Origin: Acidovorax benzenivorans
GTDB taxonomy: Bacteria > Pseudomonadota > Gammaproteobacteria > Burkholderiales > Burkholderiaceae_C
NCBI RefSeq assembly: GCF_028680575.1
Contig: NZ_JAPCKI010000020.1
Coordinates: forward strand, 1-64,000
DNA length: 64,000 bases
Reading direction: 5' to 3'
Below the pieces are notes generated by a model. It worked only from the letters and a program-made list of their open reading frames with translations. It was not told where the DNA came from and did not search any database. Every line of letters begins with the position of its first letter. The stretch's first letter is position 1. This document shows positions 61,583 to 64,000 of this stretch, in pieces. A program made the translations under genes and the position numbers.

Positions 61583-64000
61583 ATGAAAAAGCTCAAACTG
61601 GTGATGGTGGGGAACGGCATGGCCGGTGTGCGCACGCTGGAAGAGCTGCTCAAGATTGCCCCCGATCTGTATGACATCACGGTCTTCGGGGCCGAGCCGC
61701 ACCCCAACTACAACCGCATTCTGCTGTCGCCCGTGCTGGCTGGCGAGCAGACCATCGACGAAATCATCCTCAACGACTGGTCGTGGTACGCAGACAACCA
61801 CATCACGCTGCACACCGGCTTCACGGTCAATGATGTGGACCGCGTGCGCCGCGTGGTGAGCGCCACCAGCAAAGACGGCGATGTGATCACCGCCGAGTAC
61901 GACCGCCTCATCATCGCCACGGGCTCCAACCCCTTCATCTTGCCCATCCCCGGCAAAGATCTGCAAGGCGTGCTGGCCTACCGCGACATTGCCGACACCC
62001 AGGCCATGATCGACGCAGCCGCCACGTACAAGCACGCGGTGGTCATCGGCGGCGGCCTGCTGGGCCTGGAGGCCGCCAATGGCCTGATGAAGCGCGGCAT
62101 GCAAGTGAGCGTGGTGCATGTGGGCGACTGGCTGATGGAGCGCCAACTGGACGATGTGGCCGGCAAGATGCTGCAAAAGTCGCTGCAAGAGCGCGGCATG
62201 CAGTTCTTGATGAAAGCGCAAACCCAAGAGCTGGTGGGCAACGCCGAGGGCCGCGTGGCCAGCGTCAAGTTCAAAGACGGCACCGAAGTGCCCGCCGACC
62301 TGGTGGTGATGGCTGTGGGCATCCGCCCCAACACCGCCTTGGCCGAAAAAATGCGCCTGCACGTGAACCGGGGCATTGTGGTGAGCGACACGCTGCAAAC
62401 CACCACCGACGCGCGCATCTACGCCGTGGGTGAATGCGCTGCGCATCGGGGCATCGCCTATGGCCTGGTGGCTCCGTTGTTTGAGCAAGGCAAGGTGCTG
62501 GCCAACCATTTGGCCGAGTTCGGCATTGGCCGCTACCAGGGCTCGCTCACGTCCACCAAGCTCAAGGTCACGGGCATCGACCTTTTTTCAGCGGGCGACT
62601 TCCAGGGCGGCGACAACACCGAAGAAATCGTGATGAGCGACCCCTTTGGCGGCGTGTACAAGAAGCTGGTCATCAAGGACGACAAGCTGGTGGGCGCCTG
62701 CCTGTATGGCGACACCGTGGACGGCAGCTGGTACTTCAAGCTACTGCGCGACGGCCGCAGCGTGACCGACATCCGCGACAAGCTGATGTTTGGCGAGAGC
62801 AACATCGGCGACGTGGGCCACCAGGGCCACAACAAGGCCGCCGCCATGGCTGACACCGACGAAGTCTGCGGCTGCAACGGCGTGACCAAGGGCGCCATCT
62901 GCAAGGCCATCAAGGACAAGGGCCTGTTCACGCTGGATGAAGTGCGTAAGCACACCAAGGCCAGCGCATCGTGCGGCTCGTGCACGGGCCTGGTCGAGCA
63001 GATCATCATGTTCACGGCGGGCGGTGACTACAGCGCCACGCCCAAGACCAAGGCCATGTGCGGCTGCACCGACCACGGCCACCAGGCCGTGCGCGAAGCC
63101 ATTCGCACCCACAAGCTGCTGTCCATTGCCGATGTCTTCCAATTCATGGAATGGAAGACGCCCAACGGCTGCGCCAGCTGCCGCCCCGCCGTCAACTACT
63201 ACCTGATCAGCACCTGGCCCAAGGACGCCAAGGACGACCCGCAAAGCCGCGCCATCAACGAGCGCAGCCACGCCAACATCCAAAAGGATGGCACCTACAG
63301 CGTTATCCCCCGCATGTGGGGCGGCGAGACCACGGCCGACGAGCTGCGCCGCATTGCCGATGCGGCCGACAAGTACAACATCCCCACCATCAAGGTCACG
63401 GGCGGCCAGCGTATCGATTTGCTGGGCGTGAAGAAGGAAGACCTGGTCAATGTGTGGAAGGACATCGGCATGCCCAGCGGCCATGCCTACGCCAAGGCGC
63501 TGCGCACCGTCAAAACTTGCGTGGGCAGCGAGTGGTGCCGCATGGGCACCCAAGACAGCACCCAGATGGGCAAGGACCTGGAGCGCGCAATGTGGCGCAT
63601 GTACGCCCCGCACAAGGTCAAATTTGCCGTGAGCGGCTGCCCGCGCAATTGCGCCGAAGCAGGCATCAAGGACGTGGGCATCATCGGCGTGGACAGCGGC
63701 TGGGAGATGTACGTGGCTGGCAACGGCGGCATCAAGACCGAGGTGGCGCACTTCTTCACCAAGCTCAAGACCGCCGAAGAGGTGCTGGAGTACACCGGCG
63801 CGTTCTGCGAGCTGTACCGCCAGGAAGGCTGGTACCTGGAGCGCACTGTGCACTACGTGAGCCGCGTAGGCCTGGACTATGTGAAGAAGCGCATTCTGGA
63901 AGACGAAGCCGGTCGCAAGGCGCTGTGGGAGCAACTGCAGTTTGCGCTGGATGGCGAGCCCGATCCCTGGTTCGATTTCGACAAGGCCGCCGTGGACACG
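61583..64000 (+). CDS. nirB: Assimilatory nitrite reductase [NAD(P)H] large subunit NirB (3' end outside window)
   Basis: 806 codons are present and the frame is open to the window end; full NirB is usually about 815-850 residues, so little is missing. It reduces nitrite to ammonia with NAD(P)H. The N-terminal flavin/NAD domain has KLVMVGNGMAGVRTLEELLK and AVVIGGGLLGLEAANGLMKR. Two BFD-like cysteine sets follow: Cys429, 431, 464, 467 and Cys493, 495, 530, 533. The siroheme and 4Fe-4S site has Cys646-x5-Cys652 and Cys686-x3-Cys690. CGGAG precedes the ATG. The small subunit nirD is expected just outside. It is controlled by the sigma-54 promoter and ANTAR leader. Confidence 0.95.
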   Translation, partial: MKKLKLVMVGNGMAGVRTLEELLKIAPDLYDITVFGAEPHPNYNRILLSPVLAGEQTIDEIILNDWSWYADNHITLHTGFTVNDVDRVRRVVSATSKDGDVITAEYDRLIIATGSNPFILPIPGKDLQGVLAYRDIADTQAMIDAAATYKHAVVIGGGLLGLEAANGLMKRGMQVSVVHVGDWLMERQLDDVAGKMLQKSLQERGMQFLMKAQTQELVGNAEGRVASVKFKDGTEVPADLVVMAVGIRPNTALAEKMRLHVNRGIVVSDTLQTTTDARIYAVGECAAHRGIAYGLVAPLFEQGKVLANHLAEFGIGRYQGSLTSTKLKVTGIDLFSAGDFQGGDNTEEIVMSDPFGGVYKKLVIKDDKLVGACLYGDTVDGSWYFKLLRDGRSVTDIRDKLMFGESNIGDVGHQGHNKAAAMADTDEVCGCNGVTKGAICKAIKDKGLFTLDEVRKHTKASASCGSCTGLVEQIIMFTAGGDYSATPKTKAMCGCTDHGHQAVREAIRTHKLLSIADVFQFMEWKTPNGCASCRPAVNYYLISTWPKDAKDDPQSRAINERSHANIQKDGTYSVIPRMWGGETTADELRRIADAADKYNIPTIKVTGGQRIDLLGVKKEDLVNVWKDIGMPSGHAYAKALRTVKTCVGSEWCRMGTQDSTQMGKDLERAMWRMYAPHKVKFAVSGCPRNCAEAGIKDVGIIGVDSGWEMYVAGNGGIKTEVAHFFTKLKTAEEVLEYTGAFCELYRQEGWYLERTVHYVSRVGLDYVKKRILEDEAGRKALWEQLQFALDGEPDPWFDFDKAAVDT

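Overview
The window is GC-rich, densely coded chromosomal DNA of a betaproteobacterium, most likely Comamonadaceae (Acidovorax/Delftia-like). The basis is the gene families (etfBA with a DmdC-type acyl-CoA dehydrogenase, several Leu/Ile/Val-type substrate-binding proteins, DUF4148 proteins, a gluconate TRAP operon) and dispersed palindromic repeats that I associate with this family. No rRNA, tRNA, CRISPR array or intact phage was seen.

Layout. 1-256: the right end of an IS3-family element inserted in a decayed integrase-type transposase. 308-8885 (-): a type IV minor pilin operon, fimT-pilV-pilW-pilX-pilY1-pilE, visibly richer in A+T than the rest. 9035-20342: a small hypothetical gene, an acyltransferase, a lone ABC substrate-binding protein, nitronate monooxygenase, acyl-CoA dehydrogenase, etfA/etfB, an MscS-type channel, an enoyl-CoA hydratase-like protein and a histone-deacetylase-family protein. 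20396-27727 (+): MoxR ATPase, DUF58 protein, TgpA-like transglutaminase, lytic transglycosylase, and a two-gene ABC exporter. 27876-34822: another lone substrate-binding protein, Hsp20, and an efflux operon (outer-membrane factor, MacA-like adaptor, MacB-like ATPase and permease). 34988-42211: an AraC regulator divergent from a complete branched-chain-type ABC importer plus an aldehyde dehydrogenase. 42265-44535 (-): tsaD and a third lone substrate-binding protein.

44792-64000 holds the most interesting regulation. nasT encodes an ANTAR-domain RNA-binding antiterminator. Three nitrate-assimilation units follow, interrupted by unrelated genes: nrtABC, a NarK/NasA-type transporter, and nirB (cut by the window end). 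Each has the same 5' region: a near-perfect sigma-54 promoter, a hairpin at the predicted RNA 5' end, a second hairpin with the identical hexaloop AACGGC, and an intrinsic terminator ending in TTTTTTGTTTT just before the gene. This predicts a two-key regulon: nitrogen limitation through sigma-54/NtrC starts the RNA, and NasT lets it pass the terminator. No nasS sensor gene lies beside nasT. A fused PP2C-phosphatase/Ser-Thr kinase sits between the transporter and nirB on the other strand.

Between these units lie a CBS-domain protein, a tandem pair of DUF4148 secreted proteins, a gluconate module (gntK-dctQ-dctM-dctP with a divergent LacI-type gntR and two operators), and an Aer-like chemoreceptor.

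Three dispersed repeat families run through the window. One (AGCTAT...ATAGC plus AGCGCT arms) has about eight copies; two lie in frame inside genes, one supplying the signal-peptide core of the lytic transglycosylase. A second (CCCCTGAG...) always lies just after a stop codon, in the sense orientation of that gene. The third (TTCGACAGGCTCAG type) sits between convergent genes.
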